Assembly (NCBI RefSeq): GCF_900129855.1
Contig: NZ_LT670819.1
Location: 6,634,001-6,698,000, forward strand
Reading direction: 5' to 3'
DNA from: Streptomyces sp. 3214.6
Lineage (GTDB): Bacteria; Actinomycetota; Actinomycetes; Streptomycetales; Streptomycetaceae
DNA: 64,000 nt
Position numbers and translations under genes: made by a program. This document shows positions 51,649-60,374 of the stretch, in pieces (position 1 is the stretch's first letter; every line of letters begins with the position of its first letter). The notes beneath the pieces are model-generated. The model did no database searches. It saw nothing but the letters and a program-made list of their open reading frames with translations, and was not told the DNA's origin.

Positions 51649-52291
51649 AGTCACGGATCAGGAACGGCAGTTCGAGAAGACTCTCGACCCGGAAGGTGGG
51701 GAGCTTCTCGGCCTCCTCCGTCCGCCACTGGATACTCGCCCATGGACCACGGTGGACGAGAGCTGTATGCATCCCGACAGCGACGGCCGGCCGAAGGTCG
51801 TTGTCTACGCGGTCGCCGACATAGAGGACCTCGTGGTTGGCGAACGGGGTGACCTCGGCAACACGCTCGAAGAAGACTGGGTCGGGTTTGCTGGTGCCCC
51901 AGTCGTCGGAGGTGCCGATAAGGTCGACGTCATCGGCGAACAGCTCGCGAAGGATGCCACCGGCGCGGATGGTCTGGTTGCCGGCGATGCCGAGCCACAA
52001 GCCGTCCGAGCGCAGAGCTGCGAACGCGTCACGGACGTCGGGATACAGGTCGGCCTCGCCGAATGTCTCCGGCTTCCCGGCCTCTGCACGCTTCTCCCGC
52101 TCCAGGTACAGGTCGAAACCTGGCCGGAACTCCTCGAACGTCTCGCGGTAGTCGCGGCCCTGGGCGATGACAGCGCCGAACATCGCCGCGAAGGTGTGAC
52201 GTGGCACGCCGAGCCAGTCGGCCCAGGTGCCGTACTCGCGGGTCTCGTCCACGAGGCACTCACCGACGTCGAAAACCACTGCACGAATCAT
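51629..52291 (-). CDS. HAD family hydrolase
   Basis: A 220-residue haloacid-dehalogenase-type phosphohydrolase. The nucleophile is the Asp of AVVFDVGECLVDE. The usual second Asp (D+2) is Gly here, a variant seen in some HAD subfamilies that may lower phosphatase activity. Motif II Thr/Ser is in IAGNQTI, the Lys in TSKPDP and the acidic motif in YVGDRVDNDLRPA. The long helical insertion near residues 20-90 is a C1-type cap. ATG 52291 gives a standard N-terminus. It is convergent with the XRE-TPR gene. Substrate unknown. Confidence 0.9.
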   Translation of the reverse strand: MIRAVVFDVGECLVDETREYGTWADWLGVPRHTFAAMFGAVIAQGRDYRETFEEFRPGFDLYLEREKRAEAGKPETFGEADLYPDVRDAFAALRSDGLWLGIAGNQTIRAGGILRELFADDVDLIGTSDDWGTSKPDPVFFERVAEVTPFANHEVLYVGDRVDNDLRPAVAVGMHTALVHRGPWASIQWRTEEAEKLPTFRVESLLELPFLIRDFNVQER

Positions 52292-52482
52292 GGCCGCAGG
52301 GTAGCCGCAAACCGTTGCGGCATCCCGTGTGTCGCCCCTCGCCCCGTTCCACCGCGTGGATACGGGCAGCGGGCGAGGGGAATGGGCGGGGTTTCGGTTT
52401 GTTCTAGGTCTCGTGCGACATCGGCTCTCCAAGGCTCCGTGAAGCCGTGAATCCGGCTATCCGGCAAAGCCGTCCGGTGCTG

Positions 52483-52953
52483 CTATTCGCAGCCGACTCC
52501 GTCTCCGTCGCGGTCCAGGTGGCGGCTGTAGCCCGGGTCGCCCGCGTGTACGGGGGCGGCTCCGGCTGCTCGGGCGGCCGTGCAGTTTTCGTAGTACACG
52601 CTTCCGGAGTTGTCGTCCGTGCTGCTCTCGTTTGCCGCGTCGGCCCCGGCTCCAGCGCCGGCACCTGCCTGCGCCGTTACCGTCTTCGTTACCCGCACCG
52701 TTTCCGTCGCTGTTGCTGTCGCGGTGACCGTGCCCGCCGGTTTCGGTACGGCTGTTTCCGTTGCCGTGGTCGTCACGGTCACCGTCGGCTGTGGCTTTGC
52801 GGAGGTCGGCTTCGCGTCGGTCGTCTTGTTTCCGTCGCTGTTTCCGACGCCCATGCCGATGAACAGGGCCAGGGCGAGGGCGGGCAGGACGTATCTCTTG
52901 CGGGCCCACCGGGGAGCGGGTGGTGTGGGCGGTGCGGCGTACGGGTTGGTCAT
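52483..52953 (-). CDS. Excalibur calcium-binding domain membrane protein
   Basis: A 156-residue protein. A Pro-rich N-terminus and one membrane helix (YVLPALALALFIGMGVG, about 21-37) are followed by a Thr/Val/Ala-rich stalk of about 70 residues and a C-terminal excalibur domain (YYENCTAARAAGAAPV to HLDRDGDGVGCE). The D-x-D-x-D-G loop and two Cys are intact, so Ca2+ binding outside the cell is expected. It stands alone. The stalk is a low-complexity TATETV-type repeat. Confidence 0.88.
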   Translation of the reverse strand: MTNPYAAPPTPPAPRWARKRYVLPALALALFIGMGVGNSDGNKTTDAKPTSAKPQPTVTVTTTATETAVPKPAGTVTATATATETVRVTKTVTAQAGAGAGAGADAANESSTDDNSGSVYYENCTAARAAGAAPVHAGDPGYSRHLDRDGDGVGCE

Positions 52954-53077
52954 GGCGTCCCCCCAGGACTGTGGTGTGAGGTGACGACGGTATGGCCGAT
53001 TTGCTTGTGGTGTATGGGGTGTGGCTGTTCTGTGACTTTTCTGTGCGTGTCGCCTGGGGTGGGTAGTCGATCACCGA

Positions 53078-53545
53078 TCAATAGCCCTCCGCTCCTTCTC
53101 CCAGGCGGTGGTGCCACCAGGGGGACGACCGCGGTCGGGGGTCGGGCAGGGTGCGGTTCAGGTAGTGGCGGTCCAGCGTTCGTACCGTGCGGGCGAGTTC
53201 GGCTCGTGGCCTGGGCGGGAGGAGGCGAAGGGTCTCGGCGAGGACGTCCCGGGCGTGGCGGACGTCGTCGAGGCCGCAGCCCGGGCAGCCGGGGCACGCG
53301 GACGTGCGGGGATAGAGGATGCCGCGGCCCGGGGTCGTCACGAAGGCGTGGTAGCGGTGCAGGGCGCTCGCTGTCGCGCCGGGGAAGAGGTGGAAGTCGC
53401 CGCCCTCGTGCTCGATGTGGTGGATCGCGCGGCTGGTGCGGGCGGAGAGGCTGCGGATGCGGGTCGGCTGGGGGGCCTTGCGGGTGCGGGGGCGGAGGTC
53501 GGGAGACCGGCGGGCGCGCAGCGCGCCGGGGCGGCTACGCGCCAT
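53078..53545 (-). CDS. Hypothetical protein with Cys motif
   Basis: A 155-residue basic soluble protein of unknown function. Residues 1-40 are Arg-rich and disordered. The core has HIEHEGGDFHLFPGATASALHRYHAFV, then SACPGCPGCGLDDVRHARDVL with three Cys, then a helix and a basic end. Similar proteins seem to be widespread in Streptomyces, but I cannot assign a family. The coding frame is supported by its conserved-looking hydrophobic pattern and a start preceded by purine-rich sequence. Confidence 0.6.
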   Translation of the reverse strand: MARSRPGALRARRSPDLRPRTRKAPQPTRIRSLSARTSRAIHHIEHEGGDFHLFPGATASALHRYHAFVTTPGRGILYPRTSACPGCPGCGLDDVRHARDVLAETLRLLPPRPRAELARTVRTLDRHYLNRTLPDPRPRSSPWWHHRLGEGAEGY

Positions 53546-53622
53546 CTGCCTTTCGGCCGGCGGTGATGGTCGTCGTCATGCGTTCATGATGTCACCCGCC
53601 CGGGTGTCGGGTCGCGGTGCCG

Positions 53623-54579
53623 TCAGATCGGCACCGCCACCGCCGTGAACGTCGTCTCCGGGAGTTGTGGGCTGGTGAAGCGTGCGTTGACCAGGTAGAG
53701 GCGGTTGCCGTAGCGCGCGGCCGTGGTGGGGACGTCGAAGCGGGGGTCGGTGATCGTGCGGGTCAGGGTGGCGGTGGTGGCCGTGCGGTCCAGGGACCAG
53801 ACGCTGATGAGGTTCAGGCGGTTCTGGACGACGTACAGGGTGCGGCCGATGAGGTGGAGGCCGTCGCCGTTGACGACGTCCGGCGCGCCGACCAGCTTGA
53901 TCCTGGTGGCGTGGCCCGTCCTGAGGTTCACGTTGTACAGCTCGCCCGGTGTGCTCTTGACGACGATCAGGCCGCGGCCGTCCGGCGTGCCGACGATCCC
54001 GTTGGCGTTGATGACGTCGGGGAGCTGGACCCAGTCGCCGGTGAGGGGGAGCGCGCGGATGTCGCTGCCGGCGCGGCCGCGCGGGACGCCGTACAGGACC
54101 GCGTCCTGTGAGTCGGTGAACCAGGCGCGGTCGCCGAGCAGGGTCACGTCGTTGATGAAGTGGCCTGTAGTTTCAGTTAGTTGATGGGTCGTCACCAGTG
54201 TGCCCGTGCGGGCGTCGACCACGCGCGCCACTCCTGTGCTGCCCGCCACGTACAGCAGGCCGTCGTGGTCGAGCTTCAGGCCGACCGCGACCTGGCCGGC
54301 GCCGCCCGCGTACAGGACCCTGCCCTCGCCGGTGCGCAGGTCGGTGCGGTAGATGCCGCCGTTGGCGCGGGAGCCCTGGTAGGCGTACGGCTTGCTGCCG
54401 ATGGCGATGCCCTCGGGGAGCCAGCCGTCGGGGAGGGGGTACTCGGTGGGCCAGGAGGGGGTGGGGGTGGTGGTGCGGGCTGTGGCGGGGGTCGTCGTGG
54501 CCGTGACCGTGAGGGCGGCCAGGGCGGTGCCGCCGAGGAACGTGCGGCGGGACGGGGATGCGAAGGGGGTGGGAGCCAT
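53623..54579 (-). CDS. Secreted SMP-30/gluconolactonase-like beta-propeller protein
   Basis: A 318-residue protein exported probably by the Tat pathway: the signal peptide begins SPSRRTFLGGTALAALTV and ends near ATA. The mature part is a beta-propeller with repeats such as GLKLDHDGLLYVAGSTG, INDVTLLGDRAWFTDSQDAV and GIVGTPDGRGLIVVKSTPG, as in SMP-30/gluconolactonase/YncE relatives. The metal-ligand Glu/Asn/Asp set is only partly evident, so enzyme activity is uncertain. ATG 54579 follows GGAGG nine bases upstream. Confidence 0.85.
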   Translation of the reverse strand: MAPTPFASPSRRTFLGGTALAALTVTATTTPATARTTTPTPSWPTEYPLPDGWLPEGIAIGSKPYAYQGSRANGGIYRTDLRTGEGRVLYAGGAGQVAVGLKLDHDGLLYVAGSTGVARVVDARTGTLVTTHQLTETTGHFINDVTLLGDRAWFTDSQDAVLYGVPRGRAGSDIRALPLTGDWVQLPDVINANGIVGTPDGRGLIVVKSTPGELYNVNLRTGHATRIKLVGAPDVVNGDGLHLIGRTLYVVQNRLNLISVWSLDRTATTATLTRTITDPRFDVPTTAARYGNRLYLVNARFTSPQLPETTFTAVAVPI

Positions 54580-54804
54580 GGTTACGTGCCTCCGGGGTGG
54601 GGTGCGGGCGGCGAACGGCGTAACACCGTGAGCTGTGGCCGCAGTGGGTGTGCGGCTTTGCTTCTGCTTTGAACTTCGTTGGCGAGTAACGAGCCGTCGC
54701 CCGCCCGTGTTCCTCCGATTGGCTGTCGAGTTCCTTTCAATCCAGTCTGGAGTCGTCGCCGTAGGCTGCGGCGAGAGCGCGGGAGCAGTGGAAGGAGTGC
54801 GGCC

Positions 54805-55746
54805 ATGGCCGGCTGGAGTGTGCGTGACATGCCTGATCAGAGCGGCCGTACCGCTGTCGTCACCGGGGCCAACAGTGGGCTCGGATACGTCACCGCGCGG
54901 GAGCTTGCCCGCAAGGGTGCGCGGGTCGTGCTCGGCTGCCGGAGTGAGGCGCGGGGGTGGGATGCCGTCGCGCGGCTGCGTGGTGAAGTGCCCGGTGTGG
55001 AGGTGGAGTTGGGGCGGCTTGATCTCGGGGACCTCGCCTCGGTGCGGGAGTTCGCGGAGTCGTTGCCGTACGAGCGGCTCGACCTGCTCGTCAACAACGC
55101 GGGGGTGATGGCGATGCCGTACGGCACGACCGCCGACGGGTTCGAGACGCAGTTCGGGGTGAACCACCTCGGGCACTTCGCCCTCACCGGGCTTCTGCTG
55201 CCCGCGCTGCTCGCCGCGGAGGGCCGGTCGGCCGGGGTGCGGGTCGTGACCGTCTCCAGCATGGCCCACCTGCTCGGCAACATCGATGCGAACGATCTCA
55301 ACTCCGAGCGGCGCTACCGCCGTTGGGCCGCCTACGGCCGTTCCAAGACGGCCAACCTGCTGTTCACGCACGAGCTCGCGCGCCGGCTCGCGGCGGCCGG
55401 GTCCGGCGTCGTGGCGGCCGCCGCGCACCCGGGGTACGCGGCGACCAACCTGCAGACGGCCGGGCCCCGCGCCGAGGGGCGCCGGGTCGCCGAGCGGCTG
55501 ATGGCGCTCGGCAACCGGGCGATCGCCCAGTCGGCGGAGGCCGGCGCGCTGCCCACCCTGTACGCGGCGACCGCGCCCGGTGTCCGCCCGGACTCGTTCA
55601 CCGGACCGTCCCTCGCGATGTGGCGCGGGGCGCCCGCACCGTCGCGGCGGGCGCCCTGGACCCTCGACGACCGGGCGGGGGAGCGGTTGTGGGCCGCCTC
55701 CGAGGAGCTGACCGGGGTGTCCTACGCGGCCGTCCTCAAGGCTTGA
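54805..55746 (+). CDS. SDR family oxidoreductase
   Basis: A 313-residue short-chain dehydrogenase/reductase. The NADP-binding motif is TGANSGLGYVTARELARKGARVVLGCRS, the structural NNAGVMAMP is present, the catalytic Ser is in VVTVSSMAHL and the active YGRSK lies near residue 175. The layout matches the retinol-dehydrogenase/light-dependent protochlorophyllide-reductase-like subgroup common in actinomycetes. ATG 54805 follows GAAGGAG. It stands alone between two secreted-protein genes. Substrate unknown. Confidence 0.93.
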   Translation: MAGWSVRDMPDQSGRTAVVTGANSGLGYVTARELARKGARVVLGCRSEARGWDAVARLRGEVPGVEVELGRLDLGDLASVREFAESLPYERLDLLVNNAGVMAMPYGTTADGFETQFGVNHLGHFALTGLLLPALLAAEGRSAGVRVVTVSSMAHLLGNIDANDLNSERRYRRWAAYGRSKTANLLFTHELARRLAAAGSGVVAAAAHPGYAATNLQTAGPRAEGRRVAERLMALGNRAIAQSAEAGALPTLYAATAPGVRPDSFTGPSLAMWRGAPAPSRRAPWTLDDRAGERLWAASEELTGVSYAAVLKA

Positions 55747-55762
55747 GCCCGCTCAACCCCGG

Positions 55763-56227
55763 CTACTGGTCGCAGGCCGTGGAGACGCGGACCTTGTTGG
55801 ACCACGTGTTGGTGGCGATGTCCCACACCATCATCGTCGAGTCCTTCGCGTAGCCGTACGCCGTGCAGTCCAGCAGGCCCGTCGTCACGTTGAAGGAGCC
55901 GCCGGGGCGGCCGGTGATCCGGCGGGCGGTGGCGTCCTTTGTCCAGACCGGGATGCCGCGCGGGCCCGAGTCCCGGAAGAGGGCGAGCCGTACGGTGCCG
56001 CCGACGGTGAAGCTCTGGCCGTGCATGTCGATGCCGTAGATGCCTATGGTGCTGCCCCTGCGGGTGGCCCAGGCGTACGGGGTGCTGCGGTGGGCCTGGG
56101 CCTCGATGGCCTGACCCCGCCCTGGTGCTGGCGCCGGTGTCGATGCCGATGCCGAGGTTGCGGTGAGGGTGGTGACCGCCGCGACGGCGAGGACGGCCGC
56201 GATGCGCGAGACGTGCGAAAGGTTCAT
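55763..56227 (-). CDS. Secreted hypothetical protein
   Basis: A 154-residue protein with a Sec signal peptide (IAAVLAVAAVTTLTATSASA). The mature domain of about 125 residues looks beta-rich: STIGIYGIDMHGQSFTVGGTVRLALF and SFNVTTGLLDCTAYGYAKD, with two Cys that may form a disulfide. I do not recognise a family. ATG 56227 is chosen to begin the signal peptide; an upstream GTG would add a non-hydrophobic tail. Transcribed toward the SDR gene. Confidence 0.75.
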   Translation of the reverse strand: MNLSHVSRIAAVLAVAAVTTLTATSASASTPAPAPGRGQAIEAQAHRSTPYAWATRRGSTIGIYGIDMHGQSFTVGGTVRLALFRDSGPRGIPVWTKDATARRITGRPGGSFNVTTGLLDCTAYGYAKDSTMMVWDIATNTWSNKVRVSTACDQ

Positions 56228-56412
56228 GATCGTTCCCCGATCTCCGCCGACCGCGCTGCGGTGCGCGGCCGATGCCCTGGGGGACACCTGACCGCGCACC
56301 GGGGTTGCAGCTTCGTCGGAGGGTCCGGGGGTGCGGAAGCACGGGGGTGGTGCGGAGTGGTACGGCGCCCGGCCGCACGTGACCTGTACCTACGCCGCCC
56401 GCCCGGGCCCTG

Positions 56413-58524
56413 TCAGTAGGAGGCGTAGCCCTGCGTGTACCCCCCTTCGTGGCTCTGGCCGTAGTCCTGCCCGCGGCTCTGGCGGTAGTCCTGGTCATAG
56501 TTCTGCTCGTAGCCCTGCCCGTGGTTCTGCCCGTGGTTCTGCTTGTGGCGCTTTGGGTCCTCCGGGAGGTATTCGTCCGCGGCCGCGTACTCCTCCACGT
56601 ACCGCTGCGCGAAGTCCTCCGGCATCGGTGTGGTGTCCAGGTAGAACCACTCGGCGGTGGGGCCGGGGGCGGACGCGGTTACGGACGCGGTGGCCGATGC
56701 CGGGACGGGCTGGCGGCGCGGCAGCGGGGCGGACTGCGGGGGCGCAGCACGTTCCGTCGCCGGGGCCATGCCCTCGTCCACTGGTCCTACGGACCTCACG
56801 GACCCCACGGACCCCACAGATTGCACCGGCCCCTCGGCCCCCGCAGGCGATGGTGTCGCCGGGCCCGGCATCAGCAGTTCCACTCGTAGGCCCTTGCCGC
56901 GTTGCTGGGCGGTGAACTCCTCCACCTGGCTGCGGCAGGCGTGGTCGAGGTGGGTGACGCCGGTGAGGTCGAGCCGGATGCGGGGTTTGCCGGCCTCGGC
57001 GGCGGACTCCAGGGCCTCGATGACCTGGGGCAGCCGCAGGAAGGTCGCGTTGCCGGCCATCACCACCTTCGCGGTGTCGTCGTCGATGTGCTGCCGGATG
57101 ACCGTCTGCGACATGCGCACCGCGGCCAGCACGATGCCCGCCGCGAGGCCGACCAGGACGCCCTCCAGGAGTGCTGTCGCCACGATGACCAGCGTGGTGA
57201 GCGTCATGACCGCGAACTCGCCGCGGTCCTGCCGCCACATCTTCGGGAACTCGGCGGGCGCGAAGAGCTTCCAGCCGCTGTGGACGAGCACGCCCGCGAG
57301 GACCGAGATCGGGATCAGGGCCAGCACCTGGGGGAGCAGGAGTGCGAAGGCCAGCAGCCACAGGCCGTGCAGGGTGCGGGAGAGCCGGGTCTTGGCGCCC
57401 GCCTGGACGTTCGCCGAACTGCGGGCCACCACCGCCGTGATGGGCAGCGCGCCGACGAGTCCCGCGAGGGTGTTTCCGGCGCCCTGGGCGATCAGCTCGG
57501 GGTTGTAGCGGGTGCGCGGTCCGTCGTGCATACGGTCCACCGCCGCGGCCGTGAACAGGGACTCCGCCGAGGCGATCACGGTGAAGGTGAGGATCGCGGT
57601 GATGATCCCGGCGTCCGCCAGTCCCGCGAACTGCTCTGGGCCGGGGACGTCGACCGAGGCCAACAGGTTGCCGACCTCGAGCGTCTTGACGTCCACGCCC
57701 GGGGTCGCGGCCACCGCGATGCCGATGCCCACCGCGACCAGGGCCGCGGGCACCTTCTTGATCGGCCCCGGCGCCTTCTTCCAGAGAAAGCTCAGGACGA
57801 CGGTGACGACGCCCAGGCCCGCCGCGATCAGTGCCTGCGGGTCGGCGAAGGTGTTCGCGAGCAGGCCGGGGATGCCGGCCATGTTCTCCAGCGGGGTGCC
57901 GGGGGCCTTGGCGTCCATCGCCGGGTACGCCTGGCTGAACATCAGCGGCAGACCGATGCCCGCGAGCATGCCTTGGACGACGGCCAGCGAGATCGCCTGG
58001 AAGAACCGGCCCAGTCTCACCAGACCGAGGACGATCTGGAGGAGCCCGGAGAAGAGCACGATCACACCGAGCATGGCCACGCCGTACTCCAGCACGGTCT
58101 CCGCGACCAGCGCGGCGAGACCGGCGGCCGGGCCGCTCACCTGGAGCGTGCTGCCGCGCGCCGCGCCCACCACCAGACCGCCGATGACGCCCGAGATGAT
58201 GCCCAGCTCGGGGGAGACGCCGGAGGCGACGGCCACGCCGATGCACAGCGGCAGCGCGACCAGGAAGACGACGAGGGAGGCGGTGATCTCGGTGGCGAGA
58301 TCCGCCTTCGGGCCGCCCTTGGCCCCCCGCGGTCCTTTCTGGGGCTGCTGCTGGCGCTTCTGGGGCTGTTGGGGCTGTTGGGGCTTCGCCGTGTAACCGG
58401 TCATGTCCTCTGTAGGGGTGTCGACCCTGTTGCCGGGAGCCCTGTTGTCCGGGGCCCTGGGGTCGGGAGCCCTGGGGTCGCGGGCCCGCATGCCGCGGGT
58501 CCTCGTCGCGTGGGCGCCGCTCAT
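56413..58524 (-). CDS. SulP family anion (bicarbonate-type) transporter
   Basis: A 703-residue SLC26/SulP transporter. A disordered N-terminal tail with RAPD- and QQP-type repeats precedes 11-14 membrane helices (about 85-490). Family motifs are SLVVFLVALPLCIGVAVASG, STLQVSGPAAGLAALV and ITAVVARSSANVQAG. A STAS domain follows (about 515-590), then a linker and a 45-residue Gln/Tyr/Gly/His-rich tail. Its ATG overlaps the stop of a beta-carbonic anhydrase gene (ATGA). That partner makes HCO3- the most likely substrate, although sulfate cannot be excluded. Confidence 0.9.
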   Translation of the reverse strand: MSGAHATRTRGMRARDPRAPDPRAPDNRAPGNRVDTPTEDMTGYTAKPQQPQQPQKRQQQPQKGPRGAKGGPKADLATEITASLVVFLVALPLCIGVAVASGVSPELGIISGVIGGLVVGAARGSTLQVSGPAAGLAALVAETVLEYGVAMLGVIVLFSGLLQIVLGLVRLGRFFQAISLAVVQGMLAGIGLPLMFSQAYPAMDAKAPGTPLENMAGIPGLLANTFADPQALIAAGLGVVTVVLSFLWKKAPGPIKKVPAALVAVGIGIAVAATPGVDVKTLEVGNLLASVDVPGPEQFAGLADAGIITAILTFTVIASAESLFTAAAVDRMHDGPRTRYNPELIAQGAGNTLAGLVGALPITAVVARSSANVQAGAKTRLSRTLHGLWLLAFALLLPQVLALIPISVLAGVLVHSGWKLFAPAEFPKMWRQDRGEFAVMTLTTLVIVATALLEGVLVGLAAGIVLAAVRMSQTVIRQHIDDDTAKVVMAGNATFLRLPQVIEALESAAEAGKPRIRLDLTGVTHLDHACRSQVEEFTAQQRGKGLRVELLMPGPATPSPAGAEGPVQSVGSVGSVRSVGPVDEGMAPATERAAPPQSAPLPRRQPVPASATASVTASAPGPTAEWFYLDTTPMPEDFAQRYVEEYAAADEYLPEDPKRHKQNHGQNHGQGYEQNYDQDYRQSRGQDYGQSHEGGYTQGYASY

Positions 58525-59126
58525 GCCGCGTGCACCCGGAACAGACCGTCCGCGTCGAGCTCGTGCACCTGGCCGGTGTCCACCTCGTAGTACCAGCCGT
58601 GCAGTCGCAGCCGTCCCGCGTCGAGATGCCGACGTGCGGTGGGGTAACTCCGCAGCGCCGCAAGCTGGTTGACGACGTTCAGCTGGGCGACGTCCGGCAT
58701 CGACGGGTCCTCGACGTCGCCGTCCAGGACGGACGCCAGCCTCGGGCGGGCCAGTTGCAGCCAGGCGTCCACGCCGGGCAGGGCGGAGAGGTCGTCGCCG
58801 GACTTGAGGGCGCCCATCGCGCCGCAGTGGGAGTGGCCGCACACCACGATGTCCTGAACGCCGAGCACCTCCAGTGCGTACTCGATGGTGGCGGCCTCGC
58901 CCGAGGCGCCCTGCCGGCCGTGCGGCGGAACGATATTGCCCGCGTTTCGCAGCTCGAATATCTCACCGGGCCGTGCGCCCGTGATCAGGGCGGGTATCAC
59001 CCGCGAGTCCGAGCAGGTGATGAACAATGCCTCGGGATATTGGCCCTCGGCCAGCCGCCGGTATTCGCCGCTTTCGAAGTCGACCCGTCGTTTGAACGAG
59101 CGGGCGCGGTCCAGCAATGCCTTCAT
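58521..59126 (-). CDS. Beta-class carbonic anhydrase
   Basis: A 201-residue zinc enzyme interconverting CO2 and HCO3-. Zinc ligands and catalytic dyad are in ITCSDSRVIP (Cys, Asp-Arg) and GHSHCGAMG (His, Cys); the set is complete. No signal peptide is present, so it is cytoplasmic. It ends in ATGA overlap with the SulP transporter gene. The pair would import bicarbonate and equilibrate it with CO2 for carboxylations or pH balance. ATG 59126 is the first residue of the standard family N-terminus. Confidence 0.94.
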   Translation of the reverse strand: MKALLDRARSFKRRVDFESGEYRRLAEGQYPEALFITCSDSRVIPALITGARPGEIFELRNAGNIVPPHGRQGASGEAATIEYALEVLGVQDIVVCGHSHCGAMGALKSGDDLSALPGVDAWLQLARPRLASVLDGDVEDPSMPDVAQLNVVNQLAALRSYPTARRHLDAGRLRLHGWYYEVDTGQVHELDADGLFRVHAA

Positions 59127-59206
59127 GGATCCTCCCAGGTCAGAGCTGGTCGTCGTGGGGGTCCGACCAGTTCCTCATCACCGTAGAGGGGCGTTTGCCA
59201 GGCGAA

Positions 59207-59225
59207 GGTTAGAGGAACACTAACC
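59207..59225. promoter_or_regulatory. Inverted repeat between carbonic anhydrase and response regulator genes
   Basis: GGTTAG (59207-59212) and CTAACC (59220-59225) are perfect complements with a 7-base spacer, in the shared upstream region of two divergent operons. It is a candidate binding site for the OmpR-type regulator next to it. The rest of the 250-base gap shows only a weak TGAGC-cgct-GCTCA stem. Confidence 0.45.
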
Positions 59226-59378
59226 CGCCGACAAAAATGGGACAGTTTTCGTCCGGAGCTGAGCCGCTGCTCACATTGTCCGGGAGGGGTGCGGCGTTTT
59301 TCTTACCGTTCTTGTAGCGTGACGGAGCAACGGATCCACGGAACACGCGAATTCGGTTCACGGGAGAGACGGGAACGC

Positions 59379-60374
59379 ATGGGTGTACGAGTCCTGCTCA
59401 TCGAGGACGACCGGACGATCGCCGAACCGCTCGTCGAGGGCCTTGGCAACTTCGGCCTGACGGTGCATCACGTCGGCACGGGCAACGAGGGGTTGCGGGG
59501 CCCGTACGGCGATGTCGTCCTGCTCGACCTGGGGTTGCCCGACATCGATGGCATCGACGTCTGCCGGGGTATCCGACAGGCCTCCGACGTCCCCATCATC
59601 ATCCTCAGCGCGCGGGGCGAGGAGGCGGACCGCGTCCTGGGCCTGGAGCTGGGCGCCGACGACTACCTGGCGAAGCCCTTCAGCATGCGTGAACTCGTGG
59701 CCCGGGTCCGCGCGGTGACCCGACGGACCCAACGGGGGCTTCAGGAACGGGACTTCGCCGAGACGACCCCCGGCTACAACGCCCAGCCGCAGCCGCAGCC
59801 GCAGCCGCAGCCGCAGCCGCAGTCACAGCCGCAGCCTCAACTCACTGGCGATGCCGTCGGCCCCCTCGTCGTCGACCGGCGCACCCGGCAGGTCTGGGTC
59901 GGGCCGGACTCGGTGACGCTGACGCCCAAGGAGTTCGAGCTGCTCGCGCTGCTCACCGAGGATCCGGGGGCCGTGTACTCGCGGCAGCAGATCCTCGACC
60001 GGGTGTGGGACCCGCACTACCAGGGGCCGACGAAGACGCTTGACGTCCATGTGGCCACCCTGCGAAGGAAGTTGGGCCACCCGGCCTGGATACAGACCCT
60101 GCGTGGAGTGGGCTTCCGGCTGGCCGTGCAGACCACCTCACCGGACACACCGCAGGCCCCCGCCCCCCAGTACGCCCCCGCGCCGCAGCAGGCACCCACG
60201 CCTCCCGCATACGAGCCGCCGGCCCCGTACCCCCACCGAACCCACGACTTCACCCAGACCCACGACTTCACCCAGACCCACGACTTCACCCAGACCCACG
60301 ACTTCACTCAGGCCCACGACTTCACCTCGGCCCATCGGTTCGACGAGCCCCACCCCACGGCGGCCTACCGATGA
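59379..60374 (+). CDS. Response regulator, OmpR/PhoB family, with repeat linker and tail
   Basis: A 331-residue regulator, about 100 residues longer than typical. The receiver domain (1-120) has IEDD, the phospho-acceptor Asp in GDVVLLDLGLPDIDG and the Lys of YLAKPFS. A Pro-Gln repeat linker occupies residues 136-154. The winged-helix domain (about 165-250) has TLTPKEFELLALLTEDPGAVYSR and TLDVHVATLRRKLG. The C-terminal 75 residues are Pro-rich and end in four to five THDFTQ repeats. ATG 59379 is the natural start. It overlaps the kinase gene by ATGA. Signal and targets unknown. Confidence 0.92.
   Translation: MGVRVLLIEDDRTIAEPLVEGLGNFGLTVHHVGTGNEGLRGPYGDVVLLDLGLPDIDGIDVCRGIRQASDVPIIILSARGEEADRVLGLELGADDYLAKPFSMRELVARVRAVTRRTQRGLQERDFAETTPGYNAQPQPQPQPQPQPQSQPQPQLTGDAVGPLVVDRRTRQVWVGPDSVTLTPKEFELLALLTEDPGAVYSRQQILDRVWDPHYQGPTKTLDVHVATLRRKLGHPAWIQTLRGVGFRLAVQTTSPDTPQAPAPQYAPAPQQAPTPPAYEPPAPYPHRTHDFTQTHDFTQTHDFTQTHDFTQAHDFTSAHRFDEPHPTAAYR
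59784..59840 (+). repeat. CAGCCG hexamer repeat encoding Pro-Gln linker
   Basis: About nine CAGCCG units, the later ones degenerate, encode (Gln-Pro)n between receiver and DNA-binding domains. Such repeats are prone to slippage in multiples of six bases, keeping the frame. Confidence 0.9.
60240..60329 (+). repeat. 18-base tandem repeats encoding THDFTQ
   Basis: Five consecutive 18-base units encode THDFTQ, THDFTQ, THDFTQ, THDFTQ and AHDFTS at the C-terminus of the response regulator. The first three are identical at DNA level. Confidence 0.92.
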
